Position numbers and translations under genes: made by a program. This document shows, one piece after another, positions 18,987-27,474 of a stretch of DNA of 45,707 bases. This DNA comes from an uncultured beta proteobacterium (lineage in GTDB: Bacteria; Pseudomonadota; Gammaproteobacteria; Burkholderiales; Burkholderiaceae_C): positions 1 to 45,707 of the forward strand of contig CAIVLG010000248.1 in the NCBI GenBank assembly GCA_903906695.1, in the 5' to 3' direction. How positions within the stretch are numbered: position 1 is the stretch's first letter; each line of letters starts with the position of its first letter. The notes below the pieces were generated by a model. It had not been told where the DNA came from. It was given only the letters and a program-made list of their open reading frames with translations, and did not search any database.

Positions 18987-19160
18987 AGCTTGGTAGTTAG
19001 GCCGGTTTCCCGGAATGGAAAGTTTCACAGTCAGCCAGATGATTGATCATACTGAGCAAACCCTGTGCCATGACTGACAGCGCCAGCAACCGGGCGCCGG
19101 AGCCACAATTCATGAAAATCATGAGGACATGTTCAGGCATTTCCTGATGTGACGTGCAAG

Positions 19161-19180
19161 AGAGCAATCTAGACTGCTCT
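19161..19180. promoter_or_regulatory. 20-base near-perfect palindrome before the PqqU-like receptor
   Basis: AGAGCAATCTAGACTGCTCT is symmetric at 18 of 20 positions and ends 20 bases before the start codon, just ahead of the AAGGAT ribosome site. It could be an operator placed over the transcription start or a small mRNA hairpin acting on translation. No protein can be assigned to it. Confidence 0.4.
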
Positions 19181-19200
19181 CGTCTTACAAGGATTTTTCC

Positions 19201-21348
19201 ATGCCCATTTCTGTTAACTCGTTGCCTGTCAGATACCTGCCAGCAGCCTTGCTTTGGGCGCTGTTTACACCGTTGGCAATGTCGGCTGCCGGCACTGAAG
19301 TTAGCGTTGCACAGGCAAGCGCCGAGAGCGCCGCGCTGGATCTGAAGCCGGTGGTGGTGACCGCCACCCGCATCGATCAGACCGCTTTCGAACTGCCTTT
19401 GTCGATCGACCGACTGAACAAGGAGCAGTTGCAGGACGGTCGACTGCAGATCAATCTGGCCGAATCGATGGGACGCGTGCCTGGCATCGTGGTCAACAAC
19501 CGCAGTTATCTGGCCGGAGACACACAGATCTCCTCGCGTGGCTTTGGCGCGCGGGCGGGCTTTGGGGTGCGCGGCCTGCGTCTGTATTCTGACGGCATTC
19601 CGGCCACCATGCCCGACGGCCAGGGGCAGGTCTCGCACTTTGATCTTGGCTCGGCGGCCCGGGTCGAAGTCCTGCGCGGACCGTTTTCCGTGCTCTATGG
19701 GAGTTCCTCGGGTGGCGTAATTTCGGTCTTTACCGAGGACGGTGACCCCGGCGCCAAGATCGAGCCCTCTATCGCGTATGGCAGTTACGGCAGTCGGCGT
19801 CTGGGCAGCAAGGTTTCGGGCGACACGGGCAGCCTCAATTATGTGGCCGACGTTTCCTCCTACACGACCGATGGTTACCGCGACCATAGCGCCGGCAGGC
19901 GCGAGCTGCAAAACGGCAAGCTTCGCTGGAATCCGGACACTGACTCATCGCTCACGCTGGTCCTCAATGCGGTGAACATGCCAAATCTTCAGGACCCGAT
20001 GGGGCTGGATCGTCGCAGCTATGAGGCCAACCCGACCCAGGCGCTGGCCGGCGCTTACAGCTACAACACGCGCAAGAGCAGCGACCAGCAACAGGCAGGA
20101 CTGGCCTATGAGAGAAAACTCGGCACTCAGGACACGCTGAACTCCACGCTCTACCTCGGGCATCGGAACAACATCACTTTTCAGTCCATTCCAGCGGCGT
20201 CGCAGACGCCCGACACCAGCCCGGGCGGCGTCTCCGCGCTGGCCCGGGAATACGGGGGCATTGATCTTCGCTGGACCCACAGGGGCGAGCTGGCGCAGGC
20301 ACCGCTGACCCTCAGCGCCGGCCTCAACTACGACAATCTGGATGAGGCTCGCAAGGGCTATCTGAACTTCATCGGTAGCCAATTGGGTGTACTGGGCGCC
20401 CTGCGCCGGGACGAGGACAACCAGCTTTACAACTTCGACCAGTACCTGCAAGCACAGTGGGAGCCTACCAAGGCCTGGTTGCTGATGGCCGGGCTGCGAC
20501 GCAACGCAGTTCAGTTTTCATCGAAGGACAAGTACATCACCGGCACCAATCTTGATGACAGTGGCAGTGTCAACTTCTCCGACACCACGCCGGTGCTGGG
20601 CGCGACCTGGCGTGCCAGCGAGGCCTTGAACCTCTATGCCACTTTTGGTAAAGGCTTTGAGACGCCCACCATGAACGAACTGGCCTACCGCAATGGCGCA
20701 CCTGGCATGAACCTAAGCCTGCAGGCGGCCAAGAGCAACAACCTTGAATTTGGTATCAAAACCATCCTGAGCAAAAAAACCCTGTTCAACCTGGCCTTGT
20801 TCGAAGTCCGTACGGAAAACGAAATCGTCGTTGACACCAGCCTGTTCGGACGCACCTACTACCGAAACGGTGGCCGTACCGAACGCTCTGGCCTGGAAGC
20901 GGCACTATCGACAAGCTGGGATAACGGCGTCAACCTGGCGCTCGCCTATACCAATCTGAGTGCGGTTTACAGCGACACGGTGCTGGGTTCAACCATACTC
21001 GCCGGCAACTACATTCCCGGCATTCCGCGCTCGACGCTGACCGCCGAAGCCACCTGGAAACACAAGCCCAGCGGCTTCAACGTCGGGTTTGAGTTGCGCA
21101 GCATCGGCAAGATCTGGGTCGATGACGCCAATAGCGATGCCGCAGAGGCCAAGACCATAATGAATCTGCGACTGGGTTTCGAACAGATTGCCAGCGGCTG
21201 GAAGCTGAAGGAATTTTTGCGCATCGACAATCTGGGCAACCAAACGGCTGTCGGCTCTGTGATTGTGAATGAAGGAAACAAGCGCTACTTTGAACCGGAA
21301 CCTGGACGCAACTGGCTGCTCGGCGTTGCCGCCAGCTACCTCTTCTGA
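19201..21348 (+). CDS. pqqU: PqqU/YncD-like TonB-dependent receptor, probable PQQ importer
   Basis: This is a 715-residue outer-membrane receptor with a signal peptide, a TonB box (PVVVTATR, about 50-57), a plug and a 22-strand barrel ending in Phe. Many stretches match what is known of E. coli YncD, now called PqqU, which imports PQQ: RINLAES-type plug start, RLYSDGIPATMPDGQGQ, VEVLRGPFSVLYG, GYRDHS, RWTHRGEL, LNYDNLDEARKGY, FGKGFETPTMNELAYR, EIVVD and the C-terminal VGSVIVNEGNKRYFEPEPGRN. The gene stands immediately upstream of a PQQ-dependent dehydrogenase, which supports the same ligand. The start has an AAGGAT ribosome site. Alternatives are an iron-chelate or lanthanide-chelate receptor, but the YncD-like segments argue for PQQ. 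Confidence 0.82.
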   Translation: MPISVNSLPVRYLPAALLWALFTPLAMSAAGTEVSVAQASAESAALDLKPVVVTATRIDQTAFELPLSIDRLNKEQLQDGRLQINLAESMGRVPGIVVNNRSYLAGDTQISSRGFGARAGFGVRGLRLYSDGIPATMPDGQGQVSHFDLGSAARVEVLRGPFSVLYGSSSGGVISVFTEDGDPGAKIEPSIAYGSYGSRRLGSKVSGDTGSLNYVADVSSYTTDGYRDHSAGRRELQNGKLRWNPDTDSSLTLVLNAVNMPNLQDPMGLDRRSYEANPTQALAGAYSYNTRKSSDQQQAGLAYERKLGTQDTLNSTLYLGHRNNITFQSIPAASQTPDTSPGGVSALAREYGGIDLRWTHRGELAQAPLTLSAGLNYDNLDEARKGYLNFIGSQLGVLGALRRDEDNQLYNFDQYLQAQWEPTKAWLLMAGLRRNAVQFSSKDKYITGTNLDDSGSVNFSDTTPVLGATWRASEALNLYATFGKGFETPTMNELAYRNGAPGMNLSLQAAKSNNLEFGIKTILSKKTLFNLALFEVRTENEIVVDTSLFGRTYYRNGGRTERSGLEAALSTSWDNGVNLALAYTNLSAVYSDTVLGSTILAGNYIPGIPRSTLTAEATWKHKPSGFNVGFELRSIGKIWVDDANSDAAEAKTIMNLRLGFEQIASGWKLKEFLRIDNLGNQTAVGSVIVNEGNKRYFEPEPGRNWLLGVAASYLF

Positions 21349-21382
21349 TGCTTGCCAGCACAGCGCCATTGCCACTGTTGCA

Positions 21383-21403
21383 GTGACAGGCCTTGCCTGT
21401 TAC
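21383..21403. promoter_or_regulatory. Inverted repeat upstream of the quinoprotein dehydrogenase
   Basis: GTGACAGGC and GCCTGTTAC pair at 8 of 9 positions around a 3-base loop. It lies 35 bases after the receptor stop and about 110 bases before the dehydrogenase TSS predicted from the sigma-54 site. There is no T-run, so a terminator is doubtful; the position suits an upstream activator site. It shares GTGACAG with the elements at 16198 and 35375. Confidence 0.35.
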
Positions 21404-21511
21404 TGATTGACACAGTTCACAGGGTTAACACGGGTCGTAGAAACCCGAATGTCAAGCCAAAAGCACCGGGAACCTGCTCCCAGGAATGACATTGATTGTT
21501 TTTGGTCCGTC

Positions 21512-21526
21512 TGGCACAAGTATTGC
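21512..21526 (+). promoter_or_regulatory. Sigma-54 (-24/-12) promoter of the quinoprotein dehydrogenase
   Basis: TGGCACA, four bases, then TTGC followed by T is a near-perfect -24/-12 promoter. The predicted transcription start is near 21537, giving a leader of about 55 bases to the ATG at 21592. Because the promoter lies inside an in-frame upstream extension (possible start at 21496), the shorter start is the right one. Confidence 0.75.
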
Positions 21527-21591
21527 TGTTCCGAAGCTTGTTGAGCACGCCCACGCGGGTTCGACAGGCCATAAATCTATTTGGAGAAATA

Positions 21592-23334
21592 ATGAAACGA
21601 ACCTTAACCTATCTATTTTTAGTGGGGATATTGCTTGGTCTGACGGCGGGTCCCGCTGCCGCGCGTGTCACCGACAAGGACATTGAGAACGATGCCAAAA
21701 CCGTAGGTGACGTCGTGACCTACGGCATGGGTACCAAGCTGCAACGCTACAGCCCATCAACCAAGATTGACACCAAGAACGTCAAAGATCTGGTGCCAGC
21801 CTGGTCTTTCTCTTTTGGCGGTGAAAAGCAGCGCGGCCAACAGTCGCAACCGGTCGTTCACAACGGCAAGATGTTCGTGACCGGTTCCTACTCGCGTGCC
21901 TGGGCGCTGGATTCCAAGACCGGCAAGAAACTATGGGAATACAACCATAAGCTGCCCGACGGCATCATGCCCTGCTGCGACGTGATCAACCGCGGCGGCG
22001 CCCTGTACGAAAACCTGTTTATTTTCGGAACACTGGATTCGGTTCTGGTGGCACTGGATCAGGATACCGGCAAGGTGGTCTGGAAAGAGAAAGTCGGTGA
22101 CTACGCTGACGGCTACTCGATCACGGCAGTACCCGTCATTGCCAAGGGCATGGTCATTACCGGCATGGCGGGCGGCGAATTCGGCGTGGTAGGCCGTGTC
22201 ACCGCGTTCGACGCCAAGACCGGCAAGCAGGTCTGGATGCGACCCACCGTCGAAGGCCACATGGGCACCAAGGACGGCAAGGAAAATGGCATCTCTGGCA
22301 CAACCAACGCGACCTGGCCGGGCGACCTGTGGAAGACCGGTGGCGCCTCGCCGTGGATGGGTTGCTCGTTCGATCCCGAAACCAACCTCGCTTACTGCGG
22401 CACCGGCAATCCGGGTCCGTGGAACTCGGCACTGCGCCCGGGCGACAACCTGTTCTCCTGCTCTACTGTCGCGATTGATGTCGATACCGGCAAGATTGCC
22501 TGGCACTTCCAGCACACACCCAATGACGGCTGGGACTTTGACGCGATGACAGTCGACATCCTGTACACAGACAAAGCCGGCCGCAAGCTGATCGGCAAGC
22601 CCGACAAGAATGGTTTCTTCTACGTGCTCGATGCCAAGACGGGCGCCTTTGTACGCGGTTTCCCGTTTGTCAAGAAGTTGACTTGGGCCACGGGTCTGGA
22701 CCCGAAGACCGGTCGCCCACTGTTCGTCCCGGAAAACCGTCCTGGCGATCCGGTCAAGAGCGCCGACGGCAAGAAGGGCACCAGCGTGTTCACAGCGCCG
22801 TCCTTCCTCGGCGGCACCAATCAACAGGGGTCTGCTTACAGCCCGGATACCGGCCTGTTCTATGTGCCGACCACCGAATGGGGTATGGAAATCTGGAATG
22901 AACCGGTTGCTTACAAGAAGGGCGCCGCCTATCTGGGCGCGGGCTTCACCATCAAGAAGGTGTTCGATGATTACATAGGCGCCCTGCGTGCGATCGACCC
23001 AGCCACTGGCAAGATTGTCTGGGAAGTGAAGGATCCGGCACCACTGTGGGGTGGCGCACTGGTGACCAAGGGCAATCTGGTGTTCTGGGGTACGCCGCAC
23101 GGTGAACTCAAGGCAGCCGATGCCAAGACCGGCAAAGTGCTCTGGTCGTTCCAGACCGGCTCCGGCATTATTGCCCCGCCAATCAGCTGGGAGCAGGACG
23201 GCGAGCAGTACATATCGGTGGTCAGCGGTTGGGGCGGTGCTGTTCCACTCTGGGGTGGCGATGTAGCCAAGCAAGTGGCTGACATCACCCAAGGCGGAAT
23301 GACCTGGGTTTTCAAGCTGCACAAGGCCAAGTAA
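21592..23334 (+). CDS. PQQ-dependent alcohol dehydrogenase with lanthanide-type Asp pair
   Basis: This 580-residue periplasmic quinoprotein has a signal peptide ending at AAA-RVT (about 24) and an eight-bladed propeller with tryptophan-docking motifs (LDxxTGKxxW) repeated throughout. Vicinal Cys128-Cys129 form the ring over PQQ; Glu196 (GGEFG) and Asn273 (GTGNPGPWN) are metal ligands. The catalytic base is Asp315 in NDGWDFDA, and Asp317 is the extra +2 Asp that marks lanthanide-dependent XoxF/PedH-type enzymes (Ca-types have Ala or Ser). There is no C-terminal heme domain, so electrons must go to a separate cytochrome such as the nearby PedF-like protein. It probably oxidises ethanol or other alcohols; the exact substrate cannot be told. 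The start is set by GGAG at 21583 and by the sigma-54 promoter just upstream. Confidence 0.9.
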   Translation: MKRTLTYLFLVGILLGLTAGPAAARVTDKDIENDAKTVGDVVTYGMGTKLQRYSPSTKIDTKNVKDLVPAWSFSFGGEKQRGQQSQPVVHNGKMFVTGSYSRAWALDSKTGKKLWEYNHKLPDGIMPCCDVINRGGALYENLFIFGTLDSVLVALDQDTGKVVWKEKVGDYADGYSITAVPVIAKGMVITGMAGGEFGVVGRVTAFDAKTGKQVWMRPTVEGHMGTKDGKENGISGTTNATWPGDLWKTGGASPWMGCSFDPETNLAYCGTGNPGPWNSALRPGDNLFSCSTVAIDVDTGKIAWHFQHTPNDGWDFDAMTVDILYTDKAGRKLIGKPDKNGFFYVLDAKTGAFVRGFPFVKKLTWATGLDPKTGRPLFVPENRPGDPVKSADGKKGTSVFTAPSFLGGTNQQGSAYSPDTGLFYVPTTEWGMEIWNEPVAYKKGAAYLGAGFTIKKVFDDYIGALRAIDPATGKIVWEVKDPAPLWGGALVTKGNLVFWGTPHGELKAADAKTGKVLWSFQTGSGIIAPPISWEQDGEQYISVVSGWGGAVPLWGGDVAKQVADITQGGMTWVFKLHKAK

Positions 23335-23483
23335 TTCAGGGAGTTTTGGGTGGCGGTGGCGCGTTGACAACAACATGCCACCGCCTTGCGATGGTCGGCG
23401 CAGCACCGGTTGGCGCCGAACCTTTTTTACTGCGTCCGAGCGCATCAGTGCCGGACGCACTTGTCATTTGAAGAGGATTTCAC

Positions 23484-24365
23484 ATGCTTCCATGCTCATT
23501 TTGCCGCCCTGCCTCAAGCCGCTTTCACAAAGCCGGGCGCAGCCTCGCTGCGATGGCTAGCTTGGCGCTGGTCGTTCTTCTGGCAGCACCGCTTGCGCAT
23601 AGCCAGGATAAAACAGCCTTGCAAAAGATTCAGCAAAGCGGCGTACTGTCGGTTGCCCTGTACAAGGACTTCGCGCCCTTCTCAGACAACGGCAAGGGGA
23701 TCGATGTTGAGTTGGCGCAGGCGCTGGCCGGCAAACTCGGAGTAAAGATGTCGCCGCTGTGGTTCAGTGCCAGCGACGACGTGGATGGTGACCTGCGCAA
23801 GATGGTCTGGAAGGGCACGCCCATCGGCTATGGCCCGGCCGACCTCATGATGCACGTGCCGGCGGACCCGCAGTACATGGCCAAGGTCGATCAGGTGAAG
23901 ATTTTCGGCGCCTATCACCGTGAGCGCTTTGCCGTAGGCCGGCAACTCGAAGCGCTGCCAACGCTGGAGAATCTGGAGCCGTTCGAAAAACTTTCGCTCG
24001 GCGTCGAAGGTGAAAGCATGGGCGCGCTCGTTATGCTGTCCGCCGATGGCGGAAGATACCGCGAAAAACTGAAAATCTTTAAGAGCACCGAAGACGCCAT
24101 TGTCGCCCTGAAGTCCGGCGCGGTGGCGGCGGTGCTGGGACAACAAGGCGAGTTGGAAAACGGCGTCGGTGCCGATGCCCGCTTCGCCATCGACCTGCCG
24201 CCGAATCAGCTTCTGAAGATGCAGCAGTGGCGCATCGGCCTGGCTGTCAAGGCTGAAAACATCGAACTGACCAAGGCGCTGGAAACTGCCATGAGTGAGT
24301 TGATGGCCGATGGCACGGTGACGCGCATCATGCAAGGCTACGGCCTGAAGCATCGACTGCCATAA
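23484..24365 (+). CDS. Periplasmic solute-binding protein (PBPb family), quinoprotein-associated
   Basis: This 293-residue protein has a long signal region (to about residue 40, LAHSQD) and a bacterial extracellular solute-binding domain: LQKIQQSGVLSVALYKDFAPFSD, KGIDVELAQALAGKLGV, GPADLMMHVP, LGVEGESMGALVM and ALKSGAVAAVLGQQGELE. It has no permease or ATPase beside it. Proteins of this type (MoxJ/XoxJ group) sit next to methanol and ethanol dehydrogenases and are thought to help maturation of the quinoprotein rather than transport. It follows the dehydrogenase by 149 bases with its own AGAGGAT ribosome site. The MoxJ/XoxJ-like role is inferred from context. Confidence 0.78.
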   Translation: MLPCSFCRPASSRFHKAGRSLAAMASLALVVLLAAPLAHSQDKTALQKIQQSGVLSVALYKDFAPFSDNGKGIDVELAQALAGKLGVKMSPLWFSASDDVDGDLRKMVWKGTPIGYGPADLMMHVPADPQYMAKVDQVKIFGAYHRERFAVGRQLEALPTLENLEPFEKLSLGVEGESMGALVMLSADGGRYREKLKIFKSTEDAIVALKSGAVAAVLGQQGELENGVGADARFAIDLPPNQLLKMQQWRIGLAVKAENIELTKALETAMSELMADGTVTRIMQGYGLKHRLP

Positions 24366-24470
24366 GCCCGGCGGCCAAGAGTCCAAGAACGACGCAGCAG
24401 TTGACTCGTTTTGGAACACCTGGATGCAGTATCCAACCCATGCACGGTGACAAAGACTGGTTCGTGCAAT

Positions 24471-24486
24471 TGGCACGCCAATTGCA
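24471..24486 (+). promoter_or_regulatory. Sigma-54 (-24/-12) promoter of the pedF operon
   Basis: TGGCACG, four bases, then TTGCA is an essentially perfect -24/-12 promoter. The predicted start of transcription is near 24497, about 33 bases before the pedF ATG. It is well placed to drive the long run of same-strand genes from pedF to 35290. Confidence 0.8.
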
Positions 24487-24529
24487 ACGCCTGTACATCA
24501 ACCTTTTTGTATCCACCTGGAGACCCTTC

Positions 24530-25003
24530 ATGAAATTCAAGACATCCATCCTTTGTGGCTGCTTCATGTTCTGTGCGGCAGCACTTTCGTCCATGCACGC
24601 AGAGGCACACGGCGATGTCACGCCACAGGCCGTCGACACGCACTCCCTGCCGCCATTGGGCGAAGAACTGCGCACCGAGAACCCTTATCGCGGCCTGCCC
24701 GAAGCGATCAAGGTCGGAGTTTCAGCCTACACGCAGAACTGCGCTCGCTGCCATGGCATTGAGGCCGTATCGGGCGGCATGTCACCGGACCTGCGCGAAA
24801 TGGACAGCGAGTGCCTGGAACAGAAGGATGAAGCCAAGAAGGCCGCCTGCTTCAAGGAGGTTGATAACTATTTCATGGCTACCACCCTGAAGGGCCGGGT
24901 GCGCAACGGCGCCGTCTACATGCCACCCTACAAAGGCGTCTTCAACCAGGAAGCGATCTGGGCGATGAAGGCCTATCTGGAGACACGGCGCACTGCGCCC
25001 TAA
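24530..25003 (+). CDS. pedF: Cytochrome c-550 PedF, electron acceptor of the quinoprotein
   Basis: This 157-residue periplasmic class I cytochrome c has a signal peptide cleaved near HAEAHGD. Heme is attached by Cys71-Ala-Arg-Cys74-His75 and a distal Met is likely in AVYMPPYKG. Family phrases of PedF are clear: PPLGEELRTENPYRG, YTQNCARCHGIEA-SGG, DLRxMDSEC, CFKEVDNYFMATTLKGRVRNGAVYMPP and AYLETRR. Two further Cys residues (SEC, AAC) may form a disulfide. In pseudomonads PedF/ExaB takes electrons from quinoprotein ethanol dehydrogenases. The start at 24530 was chosen because the sigma-54 promoter at 24471 lies within the longer open frame that begins at 24401. Confidence 0.92.
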   Translation: MKFKTSILCGCFMFCAAALSSMHAEAHGDVTPQAVDTHSLPPLGEELRTENPYRGLPEAIKVGVSAYTQNCARCHGIEAVSGGMSPDLREMDSECLEQKDEAKKAACFKEVDNYFMATTLKGRVRNGAVYMPPYKGVFNQEAIWAMKAYLETRRTAP

Positions 25004-25039
25004 GGACGGCCAACAAGCCCCGCAATGAACCGAAACATT

Positions 25040-25145
25040 GTCATTGCGAGCGAAGCGTGGCAATCCATGTCTTTGGTATTCCAGCATGGACCGCCACGTC
25101 GCTTCGCTCCTCGCAGCGACAAGATGATCGGTGCTTCGCGATGAC
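25040..25145. repeat. Palindromic intergenic repeat, copy A
   Basis: It opens with GTCATTGCGAGCGAAGCG and is followed by a complementary arm (CGTCGCTTCGCTCCTCGCAG), then a tail ending TTCGCGATGACGA. This belongs to a REP-like class of dispersed palindromes (CATTGCGAG...GCAATCCATG type). It lies between pedF and the NosR-like gene, and its tail supplies the ATG used for that gene. A second copy is at 27327-27429. Confidence 0.75.
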
Positions 25146-27315
25146 GACGATTCGCACAGAGCAGCCAACCGGCAGTCGCGCGCTGCTGTGGTTCATGCTG
25201 GCCTGTCTGATGTGGCTGGTAGCCGGCAGCAGCGCACTGGCCGGCGTCATGACGCGCGCGGAGTTGAGCAAGCGCTTTGCGGCGCCCTACATCATTGGTG
25301 AGAAGGACGCGCAAATGCCGGTCTGGCCGATCTTCGAACCAAACTTTCAGCAAAAGGAAAGCGCCAATCAACTGGTAGGCTATGTTTTTGAATCGGTCGA
25401 TCTGGCACCGGTGCCGGGATTCTCCGGCGTGCCGATCAATCTGCTCATCGCCATGGACCAGCGCGGCAACTTTCTCGACGTCAGCGTGCTGTCACAGCAC
25501 GAGCCGGTGTTTGTCGGCGGTCTGGGCGAAGTGCCAATGCACGGCTTCGTCAGTCAGTACAAGGGACTCTCGCTGAAACAGAACATCAAGATTCTGGTCG
25601 GCCCGCACGGCCCAAGAACCCTCTCGCCACAAGCGGCCGAACTCGACGGCATCACCCGCGCCACGGCTTCGCTGCGCATCATCAACCAGAGTATTCTCTC
25701 TTCGGCACTGAAGGTGGCACGAAAGAAACTCGGTTTTGCCGAAGGTCGCGACCCAGAGTTGATTGCCCGCATCAAACGCGATGTAATGGAATCGCACACG
25801 GTCAAGGCCTTGCGCGACGCTGGTCTGATCCAGCACTATGTTCTCAGCAACGCCGATGTTGAAAAGAAATTTGCCGGCGGAAACGGTGCCGGCCTGGACA
25901 GTGAGGCGCTGGCCCATCCGCAGGATCCCTTCATCGATCTCTACCTGGCCTATGTTTCCGTTCCCACGATCGGGCGCAACCTCCTGAGTGAGGCTTCATG
26001 GAACAAACTGCAGAGCCGGCTCGAGCCAGATGATCACGCCATCCTCGTGATGTCCAAGGGACGTTACAGCGTGACCGGTGAAGACTTCCTGCGCGGCAGC
26101 GCGCCGGACCGCATCGTGCTCCGACAGGATCAGTTGCCGATCGAAATGCGCGACCTCAATCTCGATCTGACACTGAAGGAGGAGATCGCTGCCGGCCTGG
26201 AGCGCGAGACCCTGACCGTTTTCAGGATCATCGGGCGCTCCGGCCTGGACCCCTCGCACCCGCTGGACTTGGTGCTGCCGGTGACACGTCTGAAGGGCAT
26301 GATTTTTCCGGAGCGCATCATTGAGGACTTCAGCATCAGCCTGAGCTTGCCTGAGCGTTTTTACACGGTACCCGAAGGCGACAACAAATCCTGGCAGGGC
26401 AGTTGGCGCGAACGCCGCGGCGAAGTTCTGGTTCTGCTGTTCGGCCTAGCGATTCTCTCGATAGCTCTGGTGCTGCAAAAGAAGCTGGTCGCGCAGCAGC
26501 GCCGCTTTACGCTGTTCAGAAATGCCTTTTTGCTGTTCACCCTGTTCTTCATCGGCTGGTATGCGCAGGGCCAACTCTCCATCGTCAACCTGACCAGCGT
26601 GTTGCAGGCGCTGATGGCGGGACGCAGTCTGAGCTTCTATCTGTACGACCCGATGACGGTGACGCTGACCGTCTTCACCGTCGTCTCGCTGGTGTTCTGG
26701 GGGCGCGCAACTTTTTGCGGCTGGCTCTGCCCGTTTGGTGCCTTGCAGGAATTTGTGGCCAGGTTGGGCCGTCTGTTGAAAATCAGACCGCACCGGCTCA
26801 AGCCCGAAACCGACCGCCGCCTGAAGCGGATCAAGTACCTGCTGCTGGCTGGCATTGTGCTCAGTGCGGCCCTGTCATCGAACATCACGGATCTGGCCGT
26901 CGAACTCGAGCCCTTCAAGACCGCCATCACCCTCAATTTCGTGCGGGACTGGCCCTTTGTCGTCTATGCCTTGGGCTTGCTGCTGGCCAATTTGTTCATC
27001 TACAAATTTTTCTGCCGCGTACTTTGCCCGTTCGGCGCCGCTCTGGTGCTGCTCGGTCGCCTGCGCATCCTCAAATGGATTCCCCGGCGCAGCGAGTGCG
27101 GCACCTCCTGCCAGACCTGCAACCACCGCTGTCCCTATCAGGCCATCACGCCGATTGGCGTGGTTCAATACGACGAGTGCTTTCAGTGCATGGACTGCGT
27201 CATCATCTATGCCAGCGATGAAAAGTGCGCACCGCTGATGATGGCAAAAAAGCAAGCCAGGGTGGTACCAATCCAAGCGTTGCAAGCGCACTATCGCGAG
27301 GTCCAAAAACCATGA
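25141..27315 (+). CDS. NosR/NirI-like flavo-iron-sulfur membrane protein
   Basis: This is a 724-residue protein. A signal-anchor is followed by a periplasmic FMN-binding domain (about 75-185) with QHEPVFVGGLGE and DGITRATAS; Thr175 is the likely covalent FMN site. A second periplasmic region leads to about five membrane helices from about 425. The cytoplasmic side has FixG-like CGWLCPFGA (Cys526) and CRVLCPFGA (Cys625) and a C-terminal ferredoxin domain with CX3CX2CX3CP (653-665) and CFQCMDCVIIYASDEKCAP (from 680), as in NosR. NosR moves electrons between the quinol pool, flavin and periplasmic partners for N2O reductase. No nos gene is present here; instead pedF precedes it and apbE follows, so a link to alcohol-derived electrons is inferred. 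The start ATG lies in repeat copy A and has no clear ribosome site. Confidence 0.88.
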   Translation: MTTIRTEQPTGSRALLWFMLACLMWLVAGSSALAGVMTRAELSKRFAAPYIIGEKDAQMPVWPIFEPNFQQKESANQLVGYVFESVDLAPVPGFSGVPINLLIAMDQRGNFLDVSVLSQHEPVFVGGLGEVPMHGFVSQYKGLSLKQNIKILVGPHGPRTLSPQAAELDGITRATASLRIINQSILSSALKVARKKLGFAEGRDPELIARIKRDVMESHTVKALRDAGLIQHYVLSNADVEKKFAGGNGAGLDSEALAHPQDPFIDLYLAYVSVPTIGRNLLSEASWNKLQSRLEPDDHAILVMSKGRYSVTGEDFLRGSAPDRIVLRQDQLPIEMRDLNLDLTLKEEIAAGLERETLTVFRIIGRSGLDPSHPLDLVLPVTRLKGMIFPERIIEDFSISLSLPERFYTVPEGDNKSWQGSWRERRGEVLVLLFGLAILSIALVLQKKLVAQQRRFTLFRNAFLLFTLFFIGWYAQGQLSIVNLTSVLQALMAGRSLSFYLYDPMTVTLTVFTVVSLVFWGRATFCGWLCPFGALQEFVARLGRLLKIRPHRLKPETDRRLKRIKYLLLAGIVLSAALSSNITDLAVELEPFKTAITLNFVRDWPFVVYALGLLLANLFIYKFFCRVLCPFGAALVLLGRLRILKWIPRRSECGTSCQTCNHRCPYQAITPIGVVQYDECFQCMDCVIIYASDEKCAPLMMAKKQARVVPIQALQAHYREVQKP

Positions 27316-27326
27316 CAGGACGAATC

Positions 27327-27429
27327 GTCATTGCGAGAGGCGTAGCGACGCGGCAATCCACGAAGTCCGGAGGCATGGATCGCCACGCTGCGCTCGCGAT
27401 GACGTTTTCGCCGGGGTCTCGCGATGACG
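27327..27429. repeat. Palindromic intergenic repeat, copy B
   Basis: This is a diverged copy of the element at 25040-25145: GTCATTGCGAGAGGCGTAGC, a CGGCAATCCA arm, then CATGGATCGCCACGCTGCGC and a tail TCTCGCGATGACGA. The two copies flank the NosR-like gene. As in copy A, the tail gives an in-frame ATG (27424) for the next gene, but apbE has a better start 51 bases on. Confidence 0.72.
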
Positions 27430-27474
27430 AAGGCTGTCGTCTTGCGCTCCGGAAAGATCAATAAGGACAGCCCG

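Noticed and set aside
21383-21403. Inverted repeat as terminator of the PqqU-like gene
   Set aside because: No T-run follows; it is kept only as a possible activator site.
27424-27474. Earlier in-frame ATG for apbE inside the palindromic repeat
   Set aside because: It would place 17 residues ahead of the twin-arginine signal and has no ribosome site, whereas 27475 has AAGGAC.
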